Source: Ahaetulla prasina
Lineage: Eukaryota; Chordata; Lepidosauria; Squamata; Colubridae
DNA: 64,000 bases
Assembly (NCBI RefSeq): GCF_028640845.1
Contig: NC_080541.1
Location: forward strand, 179,902,502 to 179,966,501
Direction of reading: 5' to 3'
The notes beneath the pieces were generated by a model. It made no database searches. It was not told where the DNA came from and was given only the letters and a program-made list of their open reading frames with translations. The translations under genes were made by a program, and so were the position numbers. Below are positions 1 through 11,906 of this stretch, piece by piece (position 1 is the first letter of the stretch; each line of letters begins with the position of its first letter).

Positions 1-3000
1 AATTCAATTCGTCATTTATTCCCAGTATTTTTTTACTTTGATACTTGCGATATGTATAATATGATCTAACTTGATGACTTTTTTGGTGTATTTTAATGTT
101 AGGTAACTTTATCTGCATGCCTTCATTGGCTCTCCATTCCTGTTTCCTTGTTTGTGTTTGCCTTGCTTAAAACAGAAAATCCCAAAGTACGCCTACATTT
201 TATTTCTAATTTATGGAAGGCACTTAGTGATAATAACCTTATATTTTTTCTAAATGTACAAAGCAAAGTCCAAAAATAGTTCTTAAGTAAAGAAAAAAAA
301 CCAATTTGCATGCTAAACTTCTTCTCTATCTGTCAGTATTCTGCAAAAGCTCTTTCCTGTGGTAGTAGTTTTAATTTCTGTTGTGTTATTTTTGAAATTA
401 CATTGTTGCTCGCTTTTAAAATAAAATTCTGAAATGAAAAGAATAGTGAAAATCCTCTGAATTGAGCGTTTCAAAACTATAATCCCATTCCTGACTACTA
501 TCATTACATTTATTCTTTACTGTCCATATGGCTGATGCTGGGTTTTTTTTATTATTGTTACAGTATATATGACAAAATAGAAAGAGCAGTTGTTGTTCAG
601 CCAGAGATTACTACAAGTTCTCAGCTGGTATTTTACTAAATTCAAGACTTTATCAGTTTTGAACATAAGACTGAAAGCTCTGTTAAATGCAGATTGGCTC
701 AATTGAAACTGGTTCTAAAATGACAGTTCAACATGAAAATATATTCAGAACTAAGTCTGTTAGAGAATGGGAACAGAAAATATATATAATAACCTCATCA
801 ACTCTGGTTCATTAATGGGGGCTCAGATGATCCACAGTTATTTATTAGGAGTTTTAGACTGTCACACATATGCAATATTCTGATTTACCAGGAAAAAAAC
901 CCTCCAAAGTACAATACAATAATCAATACAATTGACTATAGATATAGAGATGAATATGTTGATTAGAATCATACTCACTTGCATAAGAAAATTTTCAAAC
1001 CCCACCTCCCACATTTCTGCTTTTTATAATAATTATTTTTCCTATAAAAATGTTTAAGTATTAATATGTACATCCCTTTCAAAATCCTCTAAGGTACAAT
1101 ATTGGCTCTAAAGCAGTTATGACAAAGCACATTGAGGCAAATTATATTCAGATAAATCAATACCAATACTATGTATCATATATTTAATGGTAATAATGCA
1201 CCAGATATTACACAAAATACAAAAGCAGCACAATCTCTACTGAGAAAGAACAAAATAAACAGCATGTCAGAAGAACATTATTTTCTCTTGACAATCTGCA
1301 ACTGTGTTTAATATATATGATGATCATAAGTGAAAAGTTTATCATAGTTTACTAAGGGGAAACCTTGGTATTTTCTTCTCGTTGTGGTCCATTCATTTTA
1401 ATTAAACTAGTTTACAGTATGTATTTCTAGCTTAGTTTCTCAATTAAAATCCTGAGAGGAAAAGTTGTGATCATACTCTTTTTAGTTAGGACAAGTATCA
1501 ACTGTGTTAGGTAACAGTTGGTATGCATTTGTATATATATTTCTAACAACACTATTGTACATGGTTGAGTTAAATAATATATAGCAGCAGAAATAATTCT
1601 AATTAGTTAATGAAATATACTTAAAATATTAAGAAAATGCTATATTTAGTAAACCTAAAATCTTATCTGTCTTAATTATCTTCTGCAATGTTTAAATTTA
1701 AAATTAAAATTTGCAGTTTATGTATTGCAGAACTTTCAGTTTTTGAATACTTATTAATCCATCTGCAACTAAATACTTATCTGAAAAAAATTACAATTCA
1801 GACAAATCATGTAATTATGTCCATGGGATAATATATATATATATATATTGGGATATGTGAAAAAAGTGTATTTAGTATCAGGGAATCTGTGTCCTTATGT
1901 ATAATTTGATGACAATTTACTTTTTCACCTTTCCTTACCCTCTTGTCCATGAATTGTATTTTTTTCAAATTTGTGTTTTGTAACAAATCAATGTTTATAT
2001 ATCTATTGAGAGTATCATATCTCAATTTGTATCTTTGTGTATTCATTTTCACGAATCATAAAGGGGTTGCCTCCCTTTCTCCAAGGTCTGACTTTTTCTA
2101 GTTATTTTTTTAGAGTGTTCAAAGTAGGAAGTCAGGTGAAATATTCATTTCATACTCTTGCTGGCCAAGGCGAAGATCTGACCTTAATAGAAAGGGAAAA
2201 CCTGACCAACTGGTAAGACAATGGGCCTGCAATTAGTATGTTTTCTTTAGGCTATTTGTGGCATAGGTTTCACAGTATGGAAATTATGTTAAGGTTAATT
2301 TACCAACTTGTTTAAAGTTTCTTTTCCCATTTTTCCTGTTTTATGGGGCTTTATTCAAAATAGCTATCCATTAAAATGGGTGTCATTGGTACTATATATG
2401 TTTTTCCTAATATGAATATAATTTAAAGCAAGGTTTGGCTGATCTTAGAAAAACTTAGCTGGATTAGACCTGGTCAATATTAAACAAGAGTCTATTAAGA
2501 AATCTTAGAGTTATAAGCCTTGTCTGAGAAGTTGAAAAACATTCTGAAAGAAAACAGCTGCAAATCACATCCATATTATTGCCAAGAAAGCTTTGTTGAG
2601 TGGTCACCAGTAGTAGAGATTGATTTGAAGTCGTCTCTATCCAATCTGCCTGTATTAGATTGCAATTCCCGTTGTCTCTTACCATTATCCATACTGATGG
2701 GAAATCTGATATTTGGAGACCTGCATCTATTCCTGCTTTTCCCCTGTTTGCCCTAAAATTTCATTGATATTAAAGTGTCCGCTTTCAGTAGAGCTTTGGA
2801 AGTTGGAAATCATTTCTTGTTATGTGATGTATATCAGATATTCAGCTTACAGTTATGATAAGCTTCTAAAAGCTATTTATTTATTTTTGCTGGAATGGAA
2901 AGGAATTGAAATCTGGTTTAATTCCATCTGCTGCTGAACTGTGAAATACTTGGATACTTCGCTTGCCAGCCCTTTGCCTTCAGCTTACACAAGGTTATTT

Positions 3001-3521
3001 TTCATCTATTTCAATGCAAAGCTTATATGATAAAAGAACCTAACAAGAGCTTGGATGTCTCAGCACGTGAAAGAATGTGGAATTGTTTGCTTGTAGTGTT
3101 TGTTCAGTTGTTGTCATCTGTAATAGAATAGGCAGTGCCTGTTGGAGACTAGAAAGCTAACAATGGCTTTCACAATGTTCTTACAGACTTTTTGCACATT
3201 TAAAAAGTAATAGTTAAAATTATATCTGAAGCTCATGCTGCTGTGTCACACTGTATCAGCTAACTAGGACTCTTCTTCCAAATATAAACAGTTATTTAAA
3301 AGTGCAGCCAAGTAAAAAGATTAAAAAAATAAAAAATAGAAAAAGATTACAAGCTGTGTAAAATTAAATAAGAATTTTTTATTAACTACAGTACTATATT
3401 TAAAGGTGATCTTATATCAATGTACTACTTTAAAACTATTGCTATCAATAATTAGGAAAGGCAACCAATATGATATGAACAATCAGAATAAACAATAGCA
3501 ATTTTGGTTCAATTTCATAGC
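1..3521. other. SORT1 intron 1, leading part: nothing identified
   Basis: AT-rich unique-looking sequence with only short chance ORFs and a short AT run near 1832. I see no exon with a recognisable protein and no clear transposon ends. Assignment to intron 1 is inferred because the first recognisable SORT1 exon downstream (21066) starts at the position expected for exon 2 and exon 1 is not seen. Another transcription unit cannot be excluded. Confidence 0.5.
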
Positions 3522-3529
3522 ATCAGTAG

Positions 3530-3755
3530 CAGGGGTGAAATGCTCCCAGTTCTGACCGGATCTCGCAATCTGGTAGCGATCGTGGCCCGGTGATCCGGTA
3601 CCGATGGCAGAGCAAAGCTCTGCCCACCCATTTGGGTGTTGTTACTTCCTGGTTTTAACCAGGAAATAATGTGTTTTTTATCTTCTGCGCATGCAATTCG
3701 CGCGGGGCTTGTGCACTTCCGAACTGGTAAGGAAGGTAAGTAGATTTCACCCCTG
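3530..3755. mobile_element. Non-autonomous hAT element (CAGGGGTGAAATG family), 226 bp
   Basis: Starts CAGGGGTGAAATGCTCCC and ends GATTTCACCCCTG, which are inverted termini. It is flanked by a perfect 8-bp target-site duplication, ATCAGTAG, at 3522-3529 and 3756-3763. CAG...CTG termini with an 8-bp duplication are the hallmark of hAT transposons. No transposase is encoded. Related copies lie at 6954, 24294, 34692, 58398, 60938 and 61652. Confidence 0.88.
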
Positions 3756-4339
3756 ATCAGTAGTTATTATAACAAGTAAGCAAAATCTTTTTTAAAGTTT
3801 TATGCTAAAGGAAACTTGAACTTTAGATATAGTTTAAGTCTATGTCCAGAATTAGAGTATAATCAATAATTCTATCTTTTATGAATTAAATTTAAATTCA
3901 GTATCATATTTATTTGATTTGTTTTAATACAAGATTATATATGACATTAAGCCACACTCTGTATCTTGAGAACCTTCACATATGCAAGGATATTGGAGCT
4001 ATCCTTCTTACTGGGGTATGAAACTTTCAGTTTCCGAATAAGAGCTAAATCAAATCTAGGGAGACATTAAGATAATTTGGGATATGACATTTAGACCTTG
4101 CATCTACCATAGAGCTATTAGTACGTAATATTCATGTATTCAAGTAATGATGTCACACATATTTTGTATAGTTGTGTTACTTTAAATAACGATAAACGTT
4201 TCTTCATGATGAGGTAAACTTAATGGCATATAAGATTACAATTTTAGTTTCAAGAAATTATAAAGCATTATCTGAACACAGTTTAAAATTATTTACATTT
4301 TCTGGAAAATATTCCAGTGTTTAAATTTATGATCAATTT

Positions 4340-4396
4340 AAGTAATAATAATAACAATAACAACAACAACAACAACAACAACAATAATAATAATAA
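4340..4396. repeat. AAT/AAC trinucleotide microsatellite
   Basis: Run of AAT and AAC trinucleotides directly abutting the 3' end of the minus-strand L2-like fragment. This suggests it grew from that LINE's A-rich 3' tail. Confidence 0.8.
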
Positions 4397-4972
4397 TTTT
4401 TATACCACCCTTCTCCCGAAGGACTCAGGGCGGTTCACAGCCAAGTAAAAACAACAACAGTAAATAAGTGCAATACAAATAAAATCAATAATTAAAAAAC
4501 TTATTCAATTTGGCCCCGATTTAAAATAGATTTAAAAACCATAAAACCCATTAAAATTTAAAAGCCATTAATAAAAATTCTAAAAATTCTATGCCAGTCC
4601 TGCACGGAAGAATAGATACGTCTTCAGCTCGCGGCGGAAGGTCCGAAGGTCAGGAAGTTGTCGAAGTCCTGGGGGAAGTTCGTTCCAGAGGGTGGGAGCC
4701 CCCACAGAGAAGGCCCTTCCCCTGGGGGCCGCCAGCCGGCATTGCTTGGCTGACGGCACCCTGAGGAGTCCCTCCCTGTGAGAGCACACGGGTCGGTGGG
4801 AGGCAAAGAGTGGCAGTAGGCGGTCCCGTAAGTAACCCGGTCCTAAGTCATGGAGTGCTTTAAAGGTGGTAACCAGCACCTTGAAGTGCACCCGGAAGAC
4901 CACAGACAGCCAGTGCAGCTTGCGCAGGAGTGGTGTTATATGGGAGCCACGAGCGGCTCCCTCTATCAGTAT
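4397..4972 (-). mobile_element. 5'-truncated L2-like LINE fragment (3' end of ORF2 plus 3' UTR)
   Basis: Read on the minus strand, this encodes the C-terminal end of the same reverse transcriptase as the long LINE at 16.2-20.9 kb. Shared blocks include HWLSVVFRVHFKVL, PTLWNELPPGLRQ and LRTFRRELKTYLF. The 3' UTR ends in the CCGCCCTGAGTCCTTCGGGAG hairpin block shared with the LINE at 20815. The ORF is fairly intact, so the copy is relatively young. It is truncated 5', as usual for target-primed insertion. Confidence 0.85.
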
Positions 4973-5189
4973 GTTTATATTGCTTAAATTCAATTTAAGT
5001 TGTATTAATGCCCATTAATCCTCTTACTAATTAACTTTATAAATCATCATATTGATTTAACTTATATTCTGCCTTTCTCAAAGTGATAAAATATCTCAAG
5101 ACAAGCCATGGATTGCTATCACCCAGGGCAGCAGTGAAGATCTAGTGATAACAACATGACTGCGGTGGAAGATGTTGCTGTATGCCTAA

Positions 5190-5450
5190 AATCAAAAGTG
5201 TGTGAAGGATGGTCTTGCCCAATAGCACTGTATGGCACTGAATGCTGGCCAACCATCAAAAGTACTGAGAGCCCTTTCCATGCCATGGGGATAAGAATGC
5301 TCCCTTGATCATTAGGCATTTTCCTTCTTGATCAGCTCAGCAGTGATATAGTCGGGCAGCAATGGGTGTTGCACCAATAACAGAGAAAATGTGGGGAAAA
5401 TGCTTGTTAGGCATGAGATGGCTATGTTTTACAAATTAGCACTCCACATG
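5190..5450 (+). mobile_element. Decayed LINE reverse-transcriptase C-terminal remnant
   Basis: The + strand translates to pieces such as IALYGTECWPT, HAMGIRML, LDQLSSD and GVAPITEKM, separated by stops and frame changes. They resemble the block after the polymerase domain of many non-LTR ORF2 proteins (YGxECW ... MRMLRW ... VAPIxEKMRE). It is clearly inactive and the family is uncertain. The match is from memory of the motif, not from a search. Confidence 0.45.
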
Positions 5451-6945
5451 GTTGCCTGCACCACCTACCACTTTAACAATGATGTCAGGATACAGTTAAC
5501 CTGGATATGAAAATCATCCAACTGGACCTGGTTGCTGGGCTTGATTGCATGAAATGGCATTCATTGATTCATAAAGCGGCATTGCTCTATTTGTCGGGCA
5601 TCTATATTTGGCAGTGCTACACTAACTCATAATTTATCATCAAAATTTCCCTTTCTGATTTGGCCAATGTCTTCTAAGATCCATCGCAACAGAGGAAATA
5701 AGAACGACACCGTTGACCTAATTAAAATTTTTCTATTTGCTTAGTGGAATAAGGAGTTAATTTCTTTTCATCTGCATATTTTTCTAGCATTTTCCAACTG
5801 TCTTTCATTAACCAGCTATGGTAGGCTATTTTAAAAGAATACTTTTCTAAATCGTAGGCAATTCCATGAAAATGGTGCATTTCAAAAAGAATATCTCAAA
5901 TGTGTATGTGGGTATCAGTTACTGTCTCATTATCAATATCAACTCTTGAAACTATTTAAAATATTCAAATTTTTTTTCAAATGTTATGGTGATCTCTATT
6001 TGTCTTTATATTTTTTATGGAAAAAAAAACAACCTTTGGAAATGGGCATGGCTATACAAAGTGCCAGAGTCCAGTATCATTGTCATAAGAATCTTTCTCC
6101 ACAGTTCCCATGACAATAAACAAAAAATAAAAGAAGAATAAAAAACCAAATGTCATTGTTTTATTTAAACAATAAGTAATTTATTATTTAACGAAATTGG
6201 AAACTACAGAAGTAAGTAAATGTGGTATGCAATGTGTTCGTTTTTGTTTTACAACAAAAAAAAGTGATTGTTGTGGCTTCTGGAACTCTCTCAGGAGACT
6301 CCATTCTTTGTTTCTCATTAATCATCCTCTAAAAATTGAGGCTTCTTTTTAGCAGTGCTGCCTTTATTATTTTACATATTTTTACATATTTTACATATTT
6401 TTATTACTGCTGTTGTGTTTTATGTTTTTGTTATGGCTTGTTGTGAGATGTCAGAGGGTAGTTGGGGATCATTTCTGCACCAGTGATTTATAACATTACA
6501 TGTGGTGATATTGTTTGCAATAAATATGCTATTGAGAAGAATGAATTGCAATGCTAATACTGTAGTTATATGTAGGAGTTCTTTATATTTAGACGTGTAG
6601 GCAACCCTGAAAAAAAATATCAAAGCTGTTTTGTGTGTCCATCTCAATCCATATTTTAATCTTAGGTCATCATGATATCACTTTTAGTAAGGAGGGCAGT
6701 GTATGATTTCTGGCTTAGTAAACTGGTGAGACCAGTTTTTCAGGGTTTGAATAAGTTTCTAGGAGTGCTAAACTTTCCCTGCCCTTTTTCTAGGACAAGG
6801 AAGTTTTCAATGGTTAGATACTGTGTTTTTATTTAGGTACTTTGCTATGGAAGACGGTAAGAAGAATTACATATTTAGGAAAGTACATATTACACTGAAA
6901 AGGGATGAAGCCTTGATAGGGGAGGAAGTTTCAGGGATTTAATAC
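5451..6945. other. Intron 1 stretch, nothing identified
   Basis: AT-rich sequence without recognisable coding potential or transposon ends. A short direct repeat of ACATATTTT occurs near 6373-6402. Confidence 0.4.
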
Positions 6946-6953
6946 AAAATAAG

Positions 6954-7090
6954 CAGTGGTGGGATTCAGCCGGTTCGCACCACTTCGGGAGAACCGGTTG
7001 TTAACTTTCTGAGCAGTTTTGCAAACTGGTTGTTGGAAGAAATTATTAGGGCAGAGAACCGGTTGTTAAATTACTTGAATCCCACCACTG
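6954..7090. mobile_element. Short hAT MITE, 137 bp
   Basis: Begins CAGTGGTGGGATTCAGCC and ends GAATCCCACCACTG (inverted termini). It has a perfect 8-bp duplication AAAATAAG at 6946-6953 and 7091-7098. It carries internal GAACCGGTTGTTAA blocks in common with the CAGGGGTGAAATG family. Confidence 0.88.
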
Positions 7091-7098
7091 AAAATAAG

Positions 7099-9024
7099 TA
7101 TGTAATCCTTACAACCTTTCCTCTCTGCAAAATACATATTGCGTTGGCACTACCGTATTTTTATGGTGTCATTGATTCTTGAGGCTTCAGACTCCTGGAA
7201 TAAGTGATGCTGAAGAAGTTGTTTCCCTATTTTTCTGTTAGGTTATTTCTTAATCCCAGTGTTGGAATTAAATTACTAATAATTTCTTCTCTGATACGCG
7301 TTCCTTGCTGTTTCCATTCTGGCCCTAAAGAGAAGCTATCTTGGAAGAATTCTGGTAAGTCTTCCTGAAGTGAAATTGCAGAAAGCATAATTAATGCTGA
7401 TATGACCAATTTCTCATCCCCTTCAGGTTCTGTATTATAAATTGCAAAACCTGCTCGCTATTACTAATGTTAGGACCATATTCAGTATACTCCTTTTGAG
7501 ATGAGTCACCTCACTTGAGATATTGGCAGTTCTACCCAGTATCATTTGTTAGGATAGAAGACTTGAGGAAAAGATTGGTCTAGCAATCTTGCAGATTTAT
7601 TATAATGCTTTGGGCACTGGGGAAACTATATCCTGCCTCACAGTAATCTCACATACGTGGTTAAATAGATGGTTATGACATTGCCATAAGTGCATTCCTT
7701 TCACTTTGCACTATCCCTCCTGCATAATTGTGGATGTTAAACATCATCAGAACTTATAAATTACAGTTCTCCAGATGACAAATATGTTCTGGCAGTGCCA
7801 TCTGAATGATTAAATGGTAATTGAACTGCCTTAAGTCAAGACCTAGGCAAATGCTGCGATCCTGCTATTTACTGTAGTCTTCCAGAAACACTGTGACACT
7901 GAAGTGCTAATGACACTAATTTGTGAACTTTATAGTAATTCTGGCAAAATAAAGTGCTAAGCTGTGCTTTTTGCTCTTGTTGAATGCTAAATAAGTTATT
8001 AATAGTGAGGAATCTCAAGTAAACAATCTGGATTTTGAATGTCTGTTTTATTGAAGATCTGAATTTCCCCAGCTGATCCCCAGCTAACATATCATTACTG
8101 CTGCATTTCAGCTTGGCAGCCTCTCATGTAACCCTTCATATTATTGCTCAGGTAGCAGTGATGCAGGTGCAGTGTTTTCATAGCTATAAGATGCAGATTT
8201 GGATGATATATGCAGTTTGGGGCTAGTATTTGTGCTGCTGTGTACTATATTGCATAATTTATTTTAATGTTGAGTTGATTATTTTAAAGCATTATTGTTT
8301 GATTAATTTTGGGCGTTCGTGGAAGAAATGAAAAACTAGGGCATTAAACTATGACCTCTATGTAGTAGTAGAGAATCTTTCAGAGTTCCATAAATGAGGA
8401 TTGCTATCCTTGCAGCTGTATGATGATAACATGATTCAAAAGCAATTTAATTCCAAGCAAATATGAACCTCTTAAATCAGCTTTGGCTAGATATTATTGG
8501 ATCTGCTATCCAATCTACTATGCATATAACTACGTCAAGGCATGTATGGTCAAATAACACCAATGCAGTACCAGATTTAGGGATAGAAGAAGATCTCATG
8601 ATACATGTTGTGCTTAGAAGCAGTGAAGAAATTAGTTCAAGAAGACTTAAGCATAAAGAGTAAACATTATTAACGTTTCGCCAATATTTATAGAAAGAAA
8701 AAAAAGACTAATACAACTTTTAACTTGAGCAGTGAACTGACAGTAAAATCAAATGATTATTAATACTAACAATAAAATAAAACAAAATGGCGGTGTGAAA
8801 TTAAATTTGTTGAATAAGATGCAGAAAAATTGCTAGACTAAAGGTAGTGCATTGATTGAAGACCTAACTCTATAGCAGATGACTAGTCAGCTTCAGTTCC
8901 AATGCTTCTGGAGAAGGAGAATCTACCCACCTCCCAAGCTAGTAGTTTCTATTGTTGAACAGCTCTTATCATTACGGTGTTCAACTGAACTCTGCATTCT
9001 TCAATGTAAACTGACTGTCATATG
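7099..9024. other. Intron 1 stretch, nothing identified
   Basis: No recognisable gene or repeat boundary. Small ORFs here (for example 8463-8663) show no known domain and no splice context that would support them. Confidence 0.4.
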
Positions 9025-9032
9025 TTCTAGAC

Positions 9033-9167
9033 CAGGGGTCTCCAACCTTGGTCCCTTTAAGACTTGTGGACTTTAACTCCCAGAGTTCCTCAGCCAGCAA
9101 AGCTGGCTGAGGGACTCTGGGAGTTGAAGTCCACAAATCTTAAAGGGATCAAGGTTGGAGACCCCTG
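9033..9167. mobile_element. Palindromic hAT-type MITE, 135 bp
   Basis: Almost the whole element is one inverted repeat: the left arm starts CAGGGGTCTCCAACCTTG and the right arm ends CAAGGTTGGAGACCCCTG, meeting at GCCAGC/GCTGGC. Flanks are TTCTAGAC and GTCTAGAC (7 of 8 identical), fitting an nTCTAGAn target. A transcript would fold into a long hairpin. Confidence 0.85.
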
Positions 9168-9175
9168 GTCTAGAC

Positions 9176-10004
9176 TAGAGCAATGCTTGTTTTCTACATG
9201 AGTATTCTTCACATGTTTCAGAGACTCCCCACATTATATTTTTGCCAGGCTAAACAAACCCAACACTTCCAACTGTTCCTCCTGGGTTTTTATTTTGTAT
9301 TTTTATTTTTCAAAACAAAATATTGATAAAACGCTCAAGTACATTTACAAAAAATTATACAAATATCTTGTTTTCATTCCATGAATATATTTGTCAATGT
9401 CCTTCCTAAGCTGCAGTGCCAAGAACTTGGTGATGTATCCTAGATGTAATCTGAACAATGCAAAATAGAGAGGAGGAAAGCGGGGGTGGTTCTGTTGATC
9501 TTAACCCATTCCTTCTGGGGAATGCAGCTTTGAGTTTTTTTGTGTATGCATCATATTCTTGGCTTATGCTCAGCTTGTGCTTCATCAAGCTATCCCAATA
9601 ATTTTCTCATGTACTGCTGTGAGGTATCCCCCATTCTGTGTACATATCTTTAATTTTTCCTACCCAAATTATTATGTTTGTTGTACTGAAATTAATTTGG
9701 CTAGCTTATGCCTATTGCCACGACACTGTTCTACAAGATGTTTACTATCCTTCCTTATCTTTGTGTTGTCAAGAAATTTGATAAACCCAATTTTAACCCC
9801 TTCTCTAATTTAGAAATATATTGAATAGCACAGGCTTGAGGAGAGCTCTGCAATACACAGCTCTAGACCTCTTTCAAATTTGATGAAGAGCTGTTCACAT
9901 AAACTTGTTGGATATGATTATTTAACTGTTTTATAGCTGAAGCCATCTGTTTTTCATTTTCTATTTGTGTTCCTTTTAACTTGTCCTGTTCCTTATGCAT
10001 ATAT
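9176..10004. other. Intron 1 stretch, nothing identified
   Basis: Mostly AT-rich. No coding feature or full repeat is supported. Confidence 0.35.
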
Positions 10005-10007
10005 AGA

Positions 10008-10095
10008 GGACCCAGATTGTTGGGGGCAGTGTGCTGACTCTGTAAACCGCTTAGAGTGGGCTGAAGCAGTATATAAGCCTAAATGCTAGGGCTGT
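10008..10095 (+). repeat. Partial tRNA-SINE body/tail
   Basis: Contains GGACCCAGATTGTTGGGGGC and a tail like GTAAACCGCTTAGAGTGGGC followed by AGTATATAAG, the same body as the SINEs at 13433 and 41378. The tRNA-like head is missing, so this is a truncated copy. Confidence 0.65.
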
Positions 10096-11188
10096 AATGA
10101 TTTTGCAAACTGCCCTCCTTTTTTTTCTTCCAGAGAATGGTATGCAATTGTACTTCCACCATCTTAATTTTGAGAACGCCTCAATCCTCTAACTTAAAGC
10201 ACCTTTATGGATATCAAAAGGTGCTTTAAAAGTTATTCTGCCGCACCTTCAATAAAATACCACAATAAAATACCGCAAATACCAGCAAAACTAAATCCAT
10301 AAACATCATCAATTCTAGCTTGGCAGAAATGTTAAAGCCTATAATTTCAGTGCATGTCCGTAACATATATCCAGTTTTAATAAATGAATATAAACTTAGA
10401 ATACTCTCGTGTCTGCAAACTAAAAAGGCAGGGGGATTTCCCTAATAGATTCAGTTAAAATCAGTTTTTTAATTGGATTGTGAAATACATCAGCAAACTG
10501 CAGTTGTTGCAATACGGGAACCAAATATCTGAAGAAATTTGAAGAACTAGGCACTTGAGATTCAACATGATTAGGAGTTTTCCAACTTTCTCTAAAAAGT
10601 TCTAAAAATTCTACTCATTCTGCAGTCCATAACTGTTGGTATGCAAATGTTTTATAGCAACCATCAATTGATATAAAATTGCTGAGAATTTAAACAGCAA
10701 ACTCTCCATATATTTATGATGTGGAGTTTATAAATGTTATTTAGGAGCTTAATGTTGGATACAGTCTACCTACATAGATATAGGTAGACTGTATATAAAT
10801 ATACTTTTTATAGATATAATTTATAAGAAGGCCCTGAGAAATAAAGAAATCAAGAAAATTGATGAGAGCAATATCTATAATAATTATGTCAGAAATGCTT
10901 GTGAGCAACGGAGAAAAAATCCTTCCTTATTAAAAACCAACTAGTATATTAGGAAATGCACGTAGTATTAATATTGTACAAGAAACGCAGTAAAAGCTAT
11001 TAAAAACTAACAAAATAACTTCAGGTGCCTAGTATACAGCTTTGTCTTGGAATAAAAAGTCTCAAAATTAATAGCATAATGCTGACATAATCTTCTTGCA
11101 GGGGAATTGGCTATCACAAGGATTCCTTGTGGGAACCCAGATTCAAATCTATCCTCAGCCATGGAAACTTTGTTAGGTGACTTTGGGT
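10096..11188. other. Intron 1 stretch with two small hairpins
   Basis: No coding feature. Two short inverted repeats are visible: AAAGCACCTTT...AAAGGTGCTTT (about 10195-10230) and a 14-bp perfect stem at 10759-10772/10781-10794. Confidence 0.45.
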
Positions 11189-11190
11189 CT

Positions 11191-11487
11191 ACCGGGTTTC
11201 CCCGAAAATAAGACCCTGTCTTATATTTTTTTGAATCCCGAAATAAGTGCTTGGCCTTATTTTTGGGGACGTCTTATTATTTTGGAGTGCATGGAGCAAG
11301 ATGGGGCTCCTCTTACCATCTTACCTGATTTCCAGCTCTGTCTTCCTAACCCTAACGAGAGGAAATGGCGGGGACCAGCTGCCCATATGGTTTAAATATT
11401 TTCCGCGGGGAGGGCTTATTTTAGCGCATGTGCCCAGAAGAGTGATTGGGCTTATTATCAGGGGCTGTCTTATTTTAGGGGAAATGG
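11191..11487. mobile_element. TA-flanked MITE (CCCCGAAAATAAGAC type)
   Basis: Left end CCGGGTTTCCCCGAAAATAA and right end TTATTTTAGGGGAAATGG are imperfect inverted repeats, each bordered by TA. This fits a Tc1/mariner-type insertion. Internal CTTATTTT/TCTTATTAT modules recur. No transposase is present. Confidence 0.6.
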
Positions 11488-11506
11488 TATCAATTTCAGC
11501 TCAGTA

Positions 11507-11906
11507 CAGGTAGTCCTTGACTTAAAACAGCTCATTTCGTGACCATTCAAAGTTAAAATGGCACTGAAAAAAGTGACTCATGACCAGTTTTCACACTTAA
11601 TAACCATTGTAGCATCCCCATGATCATGTGATCAAAATTCACATGCTTGGCAACTGGCAGGTATTTATGACAGTTACAGTGTTCCTGGGTCACGTAATCC
11701 CCTTTTGCAACCTTGTTTTGCAAGCAAAGTCAATGGGGAAGCCAGATTTACTTTACAACAGTTTGACTAATTTAACAATTACAGTGATTCACTTAACAAC
11801 AATGGCAAAAGAGTTTGTAAAACAGGCAAACTTTCGTAATACATGTTTCACTTAGAAACAGAAATTTGGGGCTCAATTGTGGTCATAAGTCGATATATAC
11901 TATCTG
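11507..11906. mobile_element. Mariner-like non-autonomous element, about 400 bp
   Basis: Starts CAGGTAGTCCTTGACTTA after TA and ends near ACTATCTG before TA. Internal blocks (GTGATCA-like sites, CAATGGGGAAGCC, CACTTAACAAC) recur in copies near 26.9, 36.6, 37.7, 41.0 and 41.85 kb. The right end is degenerate. Confidence 0.65.

Noticed and set aside
2104..2213. Possible exon with TTTTTTTAG acceptor and CTG|GTAAGA donor
   Set aside because: The only open frame gives a short peptide without similarity to sortilin or any domain I know, and the phase and position do not fit SORT1. Left as chance.
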